Below, piece by piece: positions 45,143-55,534 of a DNA stretch of 64,000 nt (positions are counted from its first letter, which is position 1; each line of letters opens with the position of its first letter). Source of the DNA: Haliclona indistincta (Eukaryota; Porifera; Demospongiae; Haplosclerida; Chalinidae); assembly GCA_964017065.1 (NCBI GenBank), contig OZ024786.1, positions 4,069,781 to 4,133,780 on the forward strand. The letters are read 5' to 3'. The notes below the pieces were generated by a model, which worked only from the letters and a program-made list of their open reading frames with translations, made no database searches and was not told where the DNA came from. The position numbers and the translations under genes are program-made.

Positions 45143-46613
45143 ATGCTCAGCTCATTGATACAGCAGAACAAGATAAAGGATGTGTCTGTTATCAGAAGGC
45201 TTGGATTTGCAGCTTCTTTTCTTCCAAAAACCATGCCAGCTTACTGGGAGAGTGTGACCAACTTTGCTGTTCTACACAGACCATCTAGATGTGATCTTAC
45301 ACCAGAGCAAGTACGTGTTGTAGTTGAGAACATGAGTTTGATAGACAAAGAGGCGCTTACAACAGACTCAGAACTCACACAAGAGATTCTAGACATACCG
45401 TTGCTGTCAGGTGCGGGCTCTCATGGCATTGTGTTAGTGTCAGACAAAGAATCATGCACTTTGTGTAAGACCAAGTTGAACATCAGAGCTGATCGTTCGT
45501 CTCATGTGACTTTGTATGACGACAAGCTTGGTACTGTACAAGCAGTCCATTTTACCAAATACTGTCGCAAGCGTGGGTGCTCATACCAACAGCATTATGG
45601 GTTCTCTACACGCGGAGATTCTAATCAAGTCACATACGACCAGGATTGGCACTCGCTTACATATTTCATGTCATCAAGCGAAACAGCATTTTCTTTGGAC
45701 TTTCTCTGCCGACTTGATTCTGAAATTCTTTTGGGTCAAATTAGCTACTATCAAAGAGCTGACATTTACAATGACATACATTAGTAAGTTCATCACTGTG
45801 AATTTAGCACATAATTTTATTGTAATTTGCTATTATAGCAGCAGCAATCATCTTGATACAAAGAGGCTAAAACTGGACAGAAGACGACTGGAAACAGCAC
45901 ATTTTAGATATGCAATGCTGATTGTAGCCTCTTGGTACCCTACTCATGTACCTATGCCAACTTTTGGGCCTGACATTGGAACAACTTTGGTGGCGTTCAC
46001 GCCACTTTACCACAAGGCTTTTCATTCAAATTATTCAGGTTAGTTAGTTAGTCAGGGTGTACATGTGTGCATACCATGAACGCTTATTAAGTATCAATTG
46101 AAAAATACGCCTTCATTTTAGCCCATCGATGCCAAGCTGCAGGTTGTGGATCTGTCCTAGTTCTAGATGCAGCCTCCTCCCTTGGTGCAGACACCCCCGG
46201 TGCAGCCTTGCCCCCGGTGCAGCCTCCTCCCTTGGTGCAGACCCCCCCAGTGCAGCCTCCTCTCCCGGTGCAGCCTCGCCCTCCAGTGCAGCCTCCTCCC
46301 TTGGTGCAGACTCCCCCGGTGCAGCCTCCCCTCCCGGTGCAGCCTCGCCCCCCCAGTGCAGCCTCCTCCCGCGGTGCAGACTCCCCCGGTGCAGCCTCCC
46401 CCCCGGTGCAGCCTCCCCTCTCAGTGCAGCCTCCCCCAGATCCTGTTCTACAGGAGCCACCACAAAAGGTATTTTGGTATGTGATGCTCTCAGTATTACA
46501 ATTTTCACCCAAGCTTAATAGTAACTAGTATAATTTTTAATTTTTACATGTAGAAAGTTCGAAAGGGAAGAAAAATTGGACGGGGTGCTGGGGGTGCGAC
46601 CAAGCGATCTGCA
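45143..46613 (+). CDS. CxC5/CxC6-type cysteine-cluster gene with Pro/Gln repeat exon
   Basis: Exons are 45,143-45,783, 45,839-46,038, 46,122-46,468 and 46,554-46,613. All joins keep frame and use GT-AG. The first exon holds CTLCKTKLNIRADRSSHVTL and FTKYCRKRGCSYQQHYGF, the cysteine pattern of CxC5. Exon 3 starts HRCQAAGCGSVLVLD, like CxC6. Both domains are known as companions of KDZ (Kyakuja/Dileera/Zisupton) transposases. After the Asp, where relatives usually continue with a conserved block, a GC-rich minisatellite encodes about 70 residues of PPVQPPPLVQT-type repeat, then a basic exon (KVRKGRKIGRGAGGATKRSA). The 3' end is not found; a MITE lies downstream. The start is uncertain. Confidence 0.65.
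46160..46440. repeat. GC-rich minisatellite inside an exon
   Basis: Variants of GTGCAGCCTCCTCCCTTGGT and GTGCAGCCTCGCCCC are repeated about ten times. They stay open in the gene's frame and also in the other plus frames. Confidence 0.9.
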
Positions 46614-46871
46614 GTAAGTAATGTGATTGTCAGGCTAGCTATGTGAAAACCTTGTATAAATCAGTGTCAAGAAGGGTATTAATTAGAAACATGTTTCTTA
46701 TTACAACTATAGTAATAATAACTATTGAAGTACTGAATAACAATTATCACAGCATTGTCAAAAGTCAGCTGGGAATGGTAAAGATGAAAATGATCATCCT
46801 AATTGTTTTGAATTTGCAAGTGATATATAAAATTTTGTGTTTGTAACATTCTTGTGAGAATTCTAAAAAGT

Positions 46872-47061
46872 TACAGCGCTTTGAATAGATCTTGCAACGC
46901 CACAGTCAAAGCGGAAGTGATGCGTTGACCAATCAAACACGGCTGGTCACGTGTGGGCCTGCATCAGAGAATTGAAGCATATGTGATTGATTGGTCAACG
47001 TAATAAAACGTGTTACTTCCGCTTTGACTGTGGCGTTGCAAGATCTATTCAAAGCGCTGTA
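46872..47061. mobile_element. 186-bp TA-flanked MITE (Tc1/mariner or pogo type)
   Basis: The element at 46,874-47,059 begins CAGCGCTTTGAATAGATCTT. Its right end is the complement over about 45 bp. TA lies on both sides, and a second pair of inverted blocks (TTGACCAATCAA) lies inside. No coding sequence. Confidence 0.85.
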
Positions 47062-47520
47062 CCTATAATTATAGTGTATAATAACTTCTTCAGCTTAATT
47101 ACATTAATTTCTTTATTTGCCAGGTGACATTCAATTTTACATTCAATTAAAACAAATTGAAGGTTGATCGATTCAGTGGTAAGATCTCATGTAACTGAAT
47201 TATATGTTCTCATCGTCTTCATCCATGATAGACATAATTGATGTACGTACGTATATCCAAGTTCAGTATCCAGATCTGCATAACTTAGATCTGCTGTATA
47301 ACCAAGTTAGATCTGCTGTATAACCAAGTTAGATATGCTGTATAACCAAGTTAGATCTGCTGTATAACCAAGTTAGAAACTTCAGACAGCCAGTTGCTTT
47401 GGCCACATGTGATATACAAGGGCTCCACTGTGGAACTTGACATACTGAATCTAGAAATGAAAAATAAAAAAAAATTATTGTATAATTGCGACATGTGAGC
47501 AAATTAATAACCATTTATTC
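47062..47520. repeat. Non-coding with a 22-bp minisatellite
   Basis: AGATCTGCTGTATAACCAAG-type units are repeated about four times at 47,288-47,376. Nothing else recognised. Confidence 0.8.
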
Positions 47521-48140
47521 CAGTAAAAGGGTTTATTGCGCTGGTTGCGCTAATGATGGATCAAAAGGAAAAATTTACGCCTAGGGGAGTTAGTGTAGAG
47601 TACGTTGGAGCAGACGGTGACTCGAGTCATGAACGGATTAGACAAGGTTTGTGTCAGCTGGCATACATGAGTCCAGAATCACTGGTCTGCAACCTTCACT
47701 GGAGAGAGTTGCTAAGAACTGAGCACAATCAAACAAACCTTGTTGCTGTTGTAGTCGATGAGGCACACTGTGTAAATAAATGGTGAGTAAACTGTACGCA
47801 ATACTGTACAATGCAATTAGAGTCATTTTTACAATAGGAGTAAAAGCTTTAGGAGAGCATAATTATAGTCGTGTGGGCGAAATTAGAAGCATTCTTCCCA
47901 AAAATGTAAATGTCATGGCATTAAGAGCTACTGCCAGTCGCAACACCAGGACAGATGTCATCAGAATGCTTGGCATGAAGCATTGCATAGTTGTCTCTCG
48001 ATCACCTCACAAACAGAACATCATGCTTGACGTAAAGATGAAGCCTGAACTCAATGCCGTCTTATTGCCAATTGTTGAAGAGCTAAAAGAACAAGGAGCA
48101 TTGGAAAAGCGTAAGATTATATACTGCAAAAAGTATGGTG
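47521..48140 (+). pseudogene. RecQ-like DEAH helicase relic
   Basis: The first segment reads KGFIALVALMMDQKEKF, GVSVEYVGAD and VVVDEAHCVNKW, which are motifs Ia and II (DEAH box). A GTGAGT donor follows. The second segment reads SILPKNVNVMALRATASRN and TRTDVIRMLGM (motif III), then KRKIIYCKKY (start of the C-terminal RecA lobe). Walker A is missing, and the frame across the intron (47,783-47,838) does not restore the expected residues. Sequence after about 48,140 is unrelated. RecQ-like helicases occur in many copies in some invertebrate genomes, probably with mobile elements. This one is truncated. Confidence 0.6.
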
Positions 48141-48279
48141 ATGTATCAGCCACACCACATTATAATAACCAGATTACACAATTAGTTCAATTACAACACC
48201 ACAAGTCACGCCTATCACATTCCAATGTTCCAGGTAGTGTGAAGCCCGTTCACCAGACTCTTCCTCATCCCTCATATCT

Positions 48280-48515
48280 TGGAAGAGGTTGGGGACCAGA
48301 CTAATCTCAGGTTGTGAAGCTGCTGTCCATTCTGTCCGTGAATCTTTTTTACAAGATGATGGTGGGTTTGGTCAACACGTCAATGGGTAAGCATTCCCAT
48401 TACGGTAATGACACTGACGCTGTTCTACTTGATGATGCTACCAATGCATTCAACTCCCTCAACAGACACTCTGCTCGGCACAACATCAGGTCTCTTTCAC
48501 AGGAAATTTTTTCGT
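48280..48515 (+). pseudogene. Reverse-transcriptase core relic
   Basis: Broken frames read RLISGCEAAVHSVRESFLQD, and after an insertion DTDAVLLDDATNAFNSLNRH. The latter matches the first catalytic-Asp block of a reverse transcriptase (xxxDxxNAFNSL). A short sequence (GTGGGTTTGG...ATTACGGTAATGA) interrupts the two parts and has a relative at 48,536-48,630. It is probably the same retroelement family as the relic at 17.8-18.1 kb. Confidence 0.55.
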
Positions 48516-48619
48516 AATCCATTAATAGGTTATACGGTGGGTTTGGCTAATTTCCCATTCTTCATTTAAAACCATCATGGGAATTCTGAGTCAACACGTC
48601 AATGGGTATGCATTCTCAT

Positions 48620-48960
48620 TATGGTAATGAGTGGATTCTCACAAAAATCCTCATCCTGACAAAAAGAGAAGGATGACACACATACAATTTAGGATTGAAC
48701 TGGCAAACTACTTACTTAGGCAAGCTGGAGAATATCCAATTAGTTCACATGGTCTGCAAGCTTATATCCTTCCTTCTTCTGCTTGTCTCACTGAACGGCA
48801 TTTCCTGACACCATAAACTGCAGGAGGCAAATCAATCCAGTGTGATTGCAAAGTATGCAGTCAGAGGAAGGGAACGTAAGACTACAGTGTACAAGTGTAA
48901 GCAGTGCGACCTACCGATGTGCGTTGTTCCAAGTTTCGAGCTATACCAGGATCCAGCAAG
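48620..48960 (+). pseudogene. piggyBac-type transposase C-terminal relic
   Basis: The frame reads KNPHPDKKRRMTHIQFRIEL, ANYLLRQAGEYP and LTERHFL. After frameshifts it continues CKVCSQRKG, KTTVYKCKQCDLPMCVVPSF. This is the typical end of a piggyBac transposase: the L-x-FR-x-LA helix, LTxRHF and a Cys-rich zinc-binding tail. It fits the TTAA-flanked MITEs at 2.4 and 20.7 kb. Inactive. Confidence 0.65.
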
Positions 48961-49818
48961 ACATCTAGACTCTGAATAGACACCCTACATCGTGACACTC
49001 ACACCTTGTCAGAAATAAGCGGACATGGAGTTATGTTTCCGTATACCTCCACTATATTTTCCGTTTTATTTATTTGTCGAAAGTATATGGACGCCATTGA
49101 GCGACTCGTTTTCACGGCTGCTACAGCGATAATAGTTGTCGCTGCAAGCGATACCCAGATCGAAAAGGCAATTTCAGGATGATATTCGTGCTATAGATGC
49201 ACTCAATGATCCATTCATTCGATTTTCGTTGGGACAGAGTCTGTTGAAAAAAGCTAGTGTTTGACTGAATGCCACCGTACATTTTGTGTGCAAAATTGAA
49301 TTCTATGCCAAGTTTACACACTTTTTTCTATAAGACGCGTACAGAAATGTTGAAATACCCAGATCGAATTGGAATAAACAAAAGCTAATAATTATAGTGA
49401 ATGGCAAACCAAAACCTGCAGTTACGGCTAGTTTGGTTGGGACAAACTCTCCTGAAAAACATCAAGTTTTGTGGGCGTGGCTGCTGTTGCAGAGGCCCAG
49501 TGCATCAGGGCATGCTACTAAGTTCCTGCTATGTGACCATGCTTTACCTTACTTGTTATAACGTTGTGACTACGTATGCTTATGATGGTACACGAGCGCC
49601 AAGTCAAGATACATTGTGCAGTCGTTTCAGTTGCTACGTTCGACTCGATCACTGAAAGTGGTTTACCAGCAGCGTACCATATGCATGCACCTTTATATCA
49701 TGAACTGTGCACAAGTGTCCCAATACTAAAAAGCTGTTACTAATCTATGCAGGTTGAAGATATGACAGAAAATTTCTGGTCGACAATAATGCTGATCACT
49801 CAACAATTATTACAGTTA
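48961..49818. other. No gene recognised
   Basis: Short ORFs only and no clear repeat. Confidence 0.4.
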
Positions 49819-50148
49819 GATGAAGTAACAGATAATACTGAATGCGAAAAGATATCGAGGACAAATGACTACCAAAAAGTAGATATAATAATATACATTC
49901 ATAAATACAACAACAATTGGACACACGACAAGATATCAAGTATAAGGTCGAGTCTTCTTTATGAGTACAGTGGAGAAGTCCAATGAGCAGAGCTAGATCG
50001 CACATAAAACCGTTTTCTCTTCTAATTGAACATATTTGAGAGATCGGGATTTAACAGTAGTTCCTTGGGTGGAAAGATACTGTCAGAAATTTCTGGATGT
50101 TGTTTCACACGAGACTCCTGGTCACTCATAACTCAATTGACTGATGTA
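49819..50148 (-). pseudogene. Tandem duplicate of the INCENP 3' end
   Basis: This 330-bp unit repeats sequence now split between 50,149-50,315 and 51,329-51,479. On the minus strand 49,959-50,148 reads MSDQESRVKQHPEISDSIFP, LLNPDLSNMF, then after an ATT insertion that creates a stop, KRKRFYVRSSSAHW and TSPLYS to TAA. It preserves the uninterrupted C-terminal tail that the main copy has lost. Confidence 0.8.
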
Positions 50149-50313
50149 GATGAAGTAACAGATAATACTGAATGCGAAAAGATATCGAGGACAAATGAGT
50201 AGATATAATAATATACATTCATAAATACAACAACAATTGGACACACGACAAGATATCAAGTATTAGGTCGAGTCTTCTTTATGAGTACAGTGGAGAAGTC
50301 CAATGAGCAGAGC

Positions 50314-51328
50314 TACAGTGCTTCTAGTCTAGAGAGGCCACTTTTTATTCCCAGAGTTGTGTGTGTAGTTAGTCCACACAACTTTCTACATAGCCCTTTC
50401 TATTGCATTAATGCAGATTGCAACTATGAGGATGAGAAAATGCAAGACACACGATGCTCTACAGCTCTCTCCCATTGAAGCTAATACAATAGCGCCATGT
50501 TTGTGACATCACTATAATTTGTACAACGTCACGACGAACCACACCTACGACACAGCAGCCACTGTCTAGCGCCACAACGAGGCTTGGCGGTTATTATTCC
50601 TCGAGCTTAGCTAATATCTATGCTGTAGAAGCACGCTTAAGAACGGGCAAAGTGCAAAACACAGCTTTTGATCGGCGCCATTCTTGCCGCTCGACAGTGA
50701 GCGGCGCAGCGCACGCAGAAACACGTAATCGATAAACGCTCATATTGGATGAATATCATTATAACACGGCAGAGAATCGAAGTCACAGCTAAACTTGGTG
50801 TTCTCGCTGACCGCGTTTGCGCATGGATGAACGTATCGCGCTAGTTTAAAAACTAGTGAAAAGTACAAGTATCTGGCTATCCAGAGATCAAGTGGTTTTT
50901 CTTAACTCTCAAAGATTCTCTGATTACAGCCCTAACACTTTTACCACTAAAAATAACTGATTTTTGGTGTATGTCTGGCTCATACAACACTATGCATGAT
51001 ACTTAAGCTACCAAACTTGCTGAGATGAAAACTGAACTATCATTTAATCATCCTGTTGAGGGAATTTTCTTAACTCAGCTCAATACTCTATTCCTGGCCC
51101 TAACACATTTCCCACTAGCCGAAACTCACCACCTGGTACTTCAGCAGCAACAAAATTGTTCACAGACAACAGAAACTATTCAAACTTGCAAGACTTTATT
51201 AGCACAGATATAAGAACATTCAGACAAGATTTCAGCTTTATTGCATTGAAAATAACATTTTTACAACAAAAACATTCTTGCTGACCACAAAAACATAAAA
51301 GTGGCCTCTCTAGACTAGAAGCACTGTA
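50314..51328. mobile_element. 1,011-bp TA-flanked element in the INCENP last exon
   Basis: The element at 50,316-51,326 starts CAGTGCTTCTAGTCTAGAGA. Its right end is the complement, identical over 30 bp, and TA lies on both sides. The uninterrupted target (GAGCTAGATCG) is present in the duplicate unit at 49,990-50,000, which proves the insertion. CAG ends and TA duplication suggest Tc1/mariner or pogo. No transposase ORF is visible, so it is non-autonomous. Confidence 0.88.
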
Positions 51329-52025
51329 GATCGCACATAAAACCGTTTTCTCTTCTTGAACATATTTGAGAGATCGGGATTTAACAGTAGCTCCTTGGGT
51401 GGAAAGATATGGTCGGAAATTTCTGGATGTTGTTTTACACAAGACTCCTGGTCACTCATAACTCGATTGACCGATGTAGAAGCCGCCCATTTTGGTACTT
51501 TCCTTTTAGGACAAGACTCATCATCGGTACTATCATCACTACTGAGATCTGATATGTTGTAATTCTCATCCGCTTCATCAAGAGGATTCGCTGGAGATAG
51601 TTCATAACTGGCAATTCCAGCATACTTTTGGTGGTGTTTATTCAGCTGTGGCGATGAAATTACAGATGGTGCAGGCTTAATATAGGTAGTATCTAGTGCA
51701 GGTTTAGTCGACGATGAAGAAGACAAAATTGGTGGAAGCCGAGGGATCGCCGTTGTGTCTTTTGCAGCTTTTCTCTGATCTAGCTGTTGCTTCCAAAGCA
51801 TCTTATCAACAGGGTCAGCTGGTATTACTTTCTTGGGAGGATCTTCTTTCTGCATTTGTTGCTCTTTCCTTTTCTTCATTTCCGCCTCTCGCTCCCTCTC
51901 TTGTGCCTCTCTTTCTTCTCGCTCATGAATACGCTGCTTTTCTCGTTCAGCAGCCTCTACTCTTCTCTTTTCATCCTCTGCCTCCATTCTTTTTCTATGT
52001 ATCTCTTCAAACATTCTTCTCTCCT
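51310..52025 (-). CDS. INCENP: INCENP-like IN-box exon, tail disrupted
   Basis: The exon starts after an acceptor at 52,026-52,027. The N-terminal half is a charged single helix or coiled coil (EEIHRKRMEAEDEKRR, REEREAQERERE), as in INCENP. It is followed by ENYNISDLSSDDSTDDESCP, KRKVPKWAAST and DLSNMFKKRKRFYVRS, which line up with the vertebrate IN-box that binds Aurora B. INCENP is the scaffold of the chromosomal passenger complex. The expected end, a Ser-rich TSS-like motif and Trp (RSSSAHW...), is replaced by TVLLV and a stop, read from the inserted element at 50,316-51,326. The N-terminal exons that bind survivin/borealin are not seen upstream in the window. It may be a real gene's last exon, one allele, or a duplicated fragment. 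Confidence 0.7.
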
Positions 52026-52149
52026 CTACAGAAACACAAATGCAAGTAAAATTCACATACAGTCAATTTCAGCTACCGTATAACCAGTTTTTTGGACAGT
52101 CAAATATTTTGTAAATAAATTTTAGCTGGATCTAATTTGGTTCTTCATT

Positions 52150-52325
52150 AGGGGCTGAGGGGTTTGGGGCTGATGGAACTGAGATGCAGCAGTGCTTTGT
52201 TGTATCAGAGAGCTGTGTCCTATTTGAGATCAAGCCCCCTACAGTGTTCACCGCCCTGCAAACAGCACTAGCGACCTACTACTGCCTGCACATATCTTAT
52301 CCAGACATCGATTCCTGCTAGCTGT
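52150..52325 (+). other. Exon-like fragment, unrecognised
   Basis: The plus frame reads CVLFEIKPPTVFTALQTALA, then TYYCLHISYPDIDSC and a stop. It resembles a helical segment seen in many uncharacterised invertebrate transposon-related proteins (ATYYxxxIxYP). Partial at best. Confidence 0.3.
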
Positions 52326-52577
52326 GTCCTCCTCTTTCTCTAGGAGATGATCCTAAAAAAGAAGATAATACCAAGAAGCAAGTACGATATACCTCATTAA
52401 TTTTATTAACAATATTTAACTCTTAAGTAGCTCAACAACTCACTCATTATAACTGATCACATTATTCTGTAAAATTATTACTAATAATTTTTAACCTCGT
52501 CACAATCATGAGAATGCGCTGAATACGAATATTCGAATGAAACCAGCTAGTAATAATTATTATGTAGACACACACTA

Positions 52578-52623
52578 AGTGTGCCACTACTGACACACTA
52601 TAGTGTGTCAGTAGTGGTACACT
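52578..52623. repeat. 46-bp palindrome
   Basis: AGTGTGCCACTACTGACACA and its complement meet at a central TATA with a single mismatched pair. Confidence 0.85.
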
Positions 52624-53026
52624 AATAGCCTGGCACGTGTGTCGATGTGCCAAACGGGTGGACAAGCATTTGGCTCACTTCAGTGTGTCAGGCTGCCACA
52701 CTTGTTTTTACTGTGCTGCCCTCTAAGTATGATACCTATTCAGAGTTCAAAACTAACTTTATCTATGCTCTGTGTAACTATGGAGGATTTGGTCTTTGTT
52801 AGTCATGCAGGTAGCTACTCAGTTCACATTTTGAACATAATCATTCAACTGTATCTTCAATTATTTTTGTATCAATGCATCAAAGTATTATTAAATGACA
52901 TGATCGTTATCAAAACACATCAGTTAGCAATATTATTACAATAATGATTTATAAATCAGTATCATTATCAATAAACAATCTCCATTGCATACCATGCATA
53001 CCATTGCATAGCTACATTGCATACCA

Positions 53027-53520
53027 GATGAATTGAAGGATGCGCAAGTGCAGTGCAAGCTCCCTGAGACAATGAAGTACACGAAAACGCTCGGTATTGA
53101 ATGGAATACTGTACTGGACCATTTCCGTCTCACTCTTACCACGGCTCCTATCCCAGATGCAGTGACCAAGCGAGTGCTAATTTCTGATGTTAGTAAAGTT
53201 TTTCATATTTTCGGTTGGTTCGCACCATGTACCATAAAAATGAAAATCTTGTTTCAGCAGTTGTGGGCTGTCAAGATGGATTGGGACGATACAGTACCAG
53301 AGGATACATGGAAATGCTGGAGGTCAGAACTCAGTATGTTATCTAAGAAAATAAAGAGTTTTAGTTGCCGAGTTACGGGGGATACGCGGAAACGTGTAGG
53401 TATCATGTGACCCAAGCTACACGTGTGCATCTACCCGTTCAACGTGTGATTCAGGGAACTCCAGTATGCCGAACTTTCGGTGGCCGTTGTTATTCCACGA
53501 CATCTCTTTGGCTAAAGAAG
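53027..53520 (+). pseudogene. BEL/Pao-type retrotransposon pol relic
   Basis: The frame reads KTLGIEWNTVLDHFRL, TKRVLISDVSKVFHIFGWFA and ILFQQLWAVKMDWDDTVPED. This matches the region after the reverse transcriptase in BEL/Pao polyproteins (xLGxxW, SxxxxxFDPLGxxxP-like, LWxxxxxWDD). The frame then decays. No LTR is visible, so only a fragment remains. Confidence 0.65.
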
Positions 53521-53691
53521 TGGTAAGCTCAAACAATATGTATACGAGGAAGCAGATCTTCAACTAACCATCCAGTTCGTGACCACTTTGAGAGATAAAG
53601 TGAGAGATAATGATTAATGCTACAACATGCAGTAGATACCGAAAAGCAAATTGTAACATTCCTTGTTAGATTAGAAACATAAATTAGATAT

Positions 53692-53900
53692 TACCGTATA
53701 GCGGGAAATTTTTGCGGGAGAAAATTTTCGCGAATGCTCGAGATAGAGCATTTCGCGAATAATATTTTCGCGAATCAGCGCTATTGGCCTATCTTTGTCA
53801 ACAAGAAACAAGACATTCGCGGATAATATTTTCGCGAATAGCCTGTAATTCGCGAAATTCGCGAAACTTTTCTGCCGCGAAAATTTCCCGCTATACGGTA
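53692..53900. mobile_element. 205-bp TA-flanked MITE
   Basis: The element at 53,694-53,898 begins CCGTATAGCGGGAAATTTT, and the right end is its complement. Internal TTCGCGAA blocks repeat several times. TA lies on both sides. Confidence 0.85.
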
Positions 53901-53974
53901 ATTGCCAGTACACGTATTCACGTTCCACGACTGAGTGACTGTGGTACTGTTCAATTACATTCCTGGAGCTTCCC

Positions 53975-54247
53975 TTGGTAACCATCATAAGATACTATTT
54001 CCGTGAGGATGTTTCTGATGACAGAACTTTCCACACTTGCAGGAATGGTACCATCTACATCATTAGTAACAGGAATGGCACCACCATCTACTTTATAAGT
54101 GCTAGGAAATCTTTAACTCGTGGAAATATTTTTCCAAAAATAGCACAGGCTATTTCTAGTAGAAGTGAGGATTTCGTACTTTGGGTTCTTGACGGAGCCC
54201 ATGTGCAGTCAAGTACCTGTACTTATCCATGTCTCTATGAAAATTAA
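53975..54247 (+). other. Unrecognised 90-residue ORF
   Basis: Open frame with an internal repeat (RNGTIYIISNRNGTTIYFIS) then IFPKIAQAISSRSEDFVLWV. No motif recognised; it could be an exon or chance. Confidence 0.25.
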
Positions 54248-55144
54248 AAGATCGTAGCTCATTGGTGCGTCACATCCTTTGATAAAGAAGTAGATATACG
54301 TACAGACTGGTCAGGCTGCCAAAGTATCGAGAAGACAGTTATACGTACAGACTGGTCATGCTGCCAGGGTTTATGCACTATTATGAGAAGAGAGATGTGC
54401 TTACAGACAGGTCCAGACTCCAGAGTAACGAGATAATCACAGGCTTGATCACAGCTAGACAGACGGGAATGCCCAGCGGCTTACAGACACAATCAAGATA
54501 GTATATCAAGAGGTTCAGCAGTAATTACTCATCAAGTGAAGGCTGTGATGTTTAGCTGACATTGCTTACATGTTAACCATACTAGTATGATTGACCTGTT
54601 CTACTAACATGTTCTACTAACCACAGCATGTGTTAATAAAAATATTATTTTATCATCATAGAAAATTAATAGCATTAATATTAAAAAATAATAGTGTGTA
54701 AGGAAAATTACAAACCCCGCCTCTACCAATATTCATTTCTATAGTGTGACCTGAAAAATGTATCAAATACAAAAGCAACGTTGCTGTTGTCTCCCCAACC
54801 TGTTGAGAAACTGAACTACACCATTAAAGTGATGAACCCTGGTCGCAAGCCTTTTAGTTTATACAAGATCTCGCTAGATTTAGCGCTTGGTGCTCCATCT
54901 GTTGTCAAATGTAACTGGTCATCGTCTTTCACCAATAGACAAAAACTGTATAAATAGCGATGTTGATCACACACGGTCGATGCAATTTTACGGCAAAGTA
55001 CGAATAAATACAGAAAAATCCAAACACTGACTGAATTTGACAAAATTCAAAATTCAGCATATAAATAATGACAAAATTCAGTCTGAACTTGCTGCTAACC
55101 TCTTCACAGAACATCTGACAGACACACTGATACTTGCCAACTAA
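54248..55144. other. No gene recognised
   Basis: The sequence ACGTACAGACTGGTCATGCT occurs twice near 54,300-54,365. Otherwise AT-rich without supported ORFs. Confidence 0.4.
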
Positions 55145-55442
55145 AACAACATAGAAGCAACAATGTCATTGCAAAATTTTTTACGAGTATTTGCCGATGA
55201 GAGACAGTGAAGAACCTTGACAACCACATGCAAACGTCGAAATCGGCGTTGTCATCCGACCCCAACTGAAGAAAAAATATGCCAGAACAAGCCACTACGC
55301 CAGGTACGACACAGAAGCAACAATGTCATTGCAAAATTATTTACGAGTATTTGCCGATGAGAGACGGTGAAGAACCTCAACAACCACATGCAAACGTCGA
55401 AATCGGCGTTGCCATCCGACCCCAACTGAAGAAAAAATAGCA
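55145..55442. repeat. Tandem duplication of about 163 bp
   Basis: A unit containing GAAGCAACAATGTCATTGCA and CGACCCCAACTGAAGAAAAA occurs twice in direct orientation with few differences. Confidence 0.9.
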
Positions 55443-55534
55443 ATCAGGTAATGTTAGAGAAGCAATCAGGTAATGTTATTGTGTATGTATAACAATCAAT
55501 AACAATTGTTATGTAGCGTCACAAACTTGGTGCC

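Noticed and set aside
46087..46528. Gly/Glu-rich minus ORFs over the GC-rich minisatellite
   Set aside because: Shadows of the repeat. The plus-strand frame is joined by good splice sites to cysteine-cluster exons.
51714..52083. Plus-strand ORFs rich in Phe/Leu/Ser opposite the INCENP-like exon
   Set aside because: They are antisense to a Lys/Glu/Arg-rich coiled coil, which always yields such shadows.
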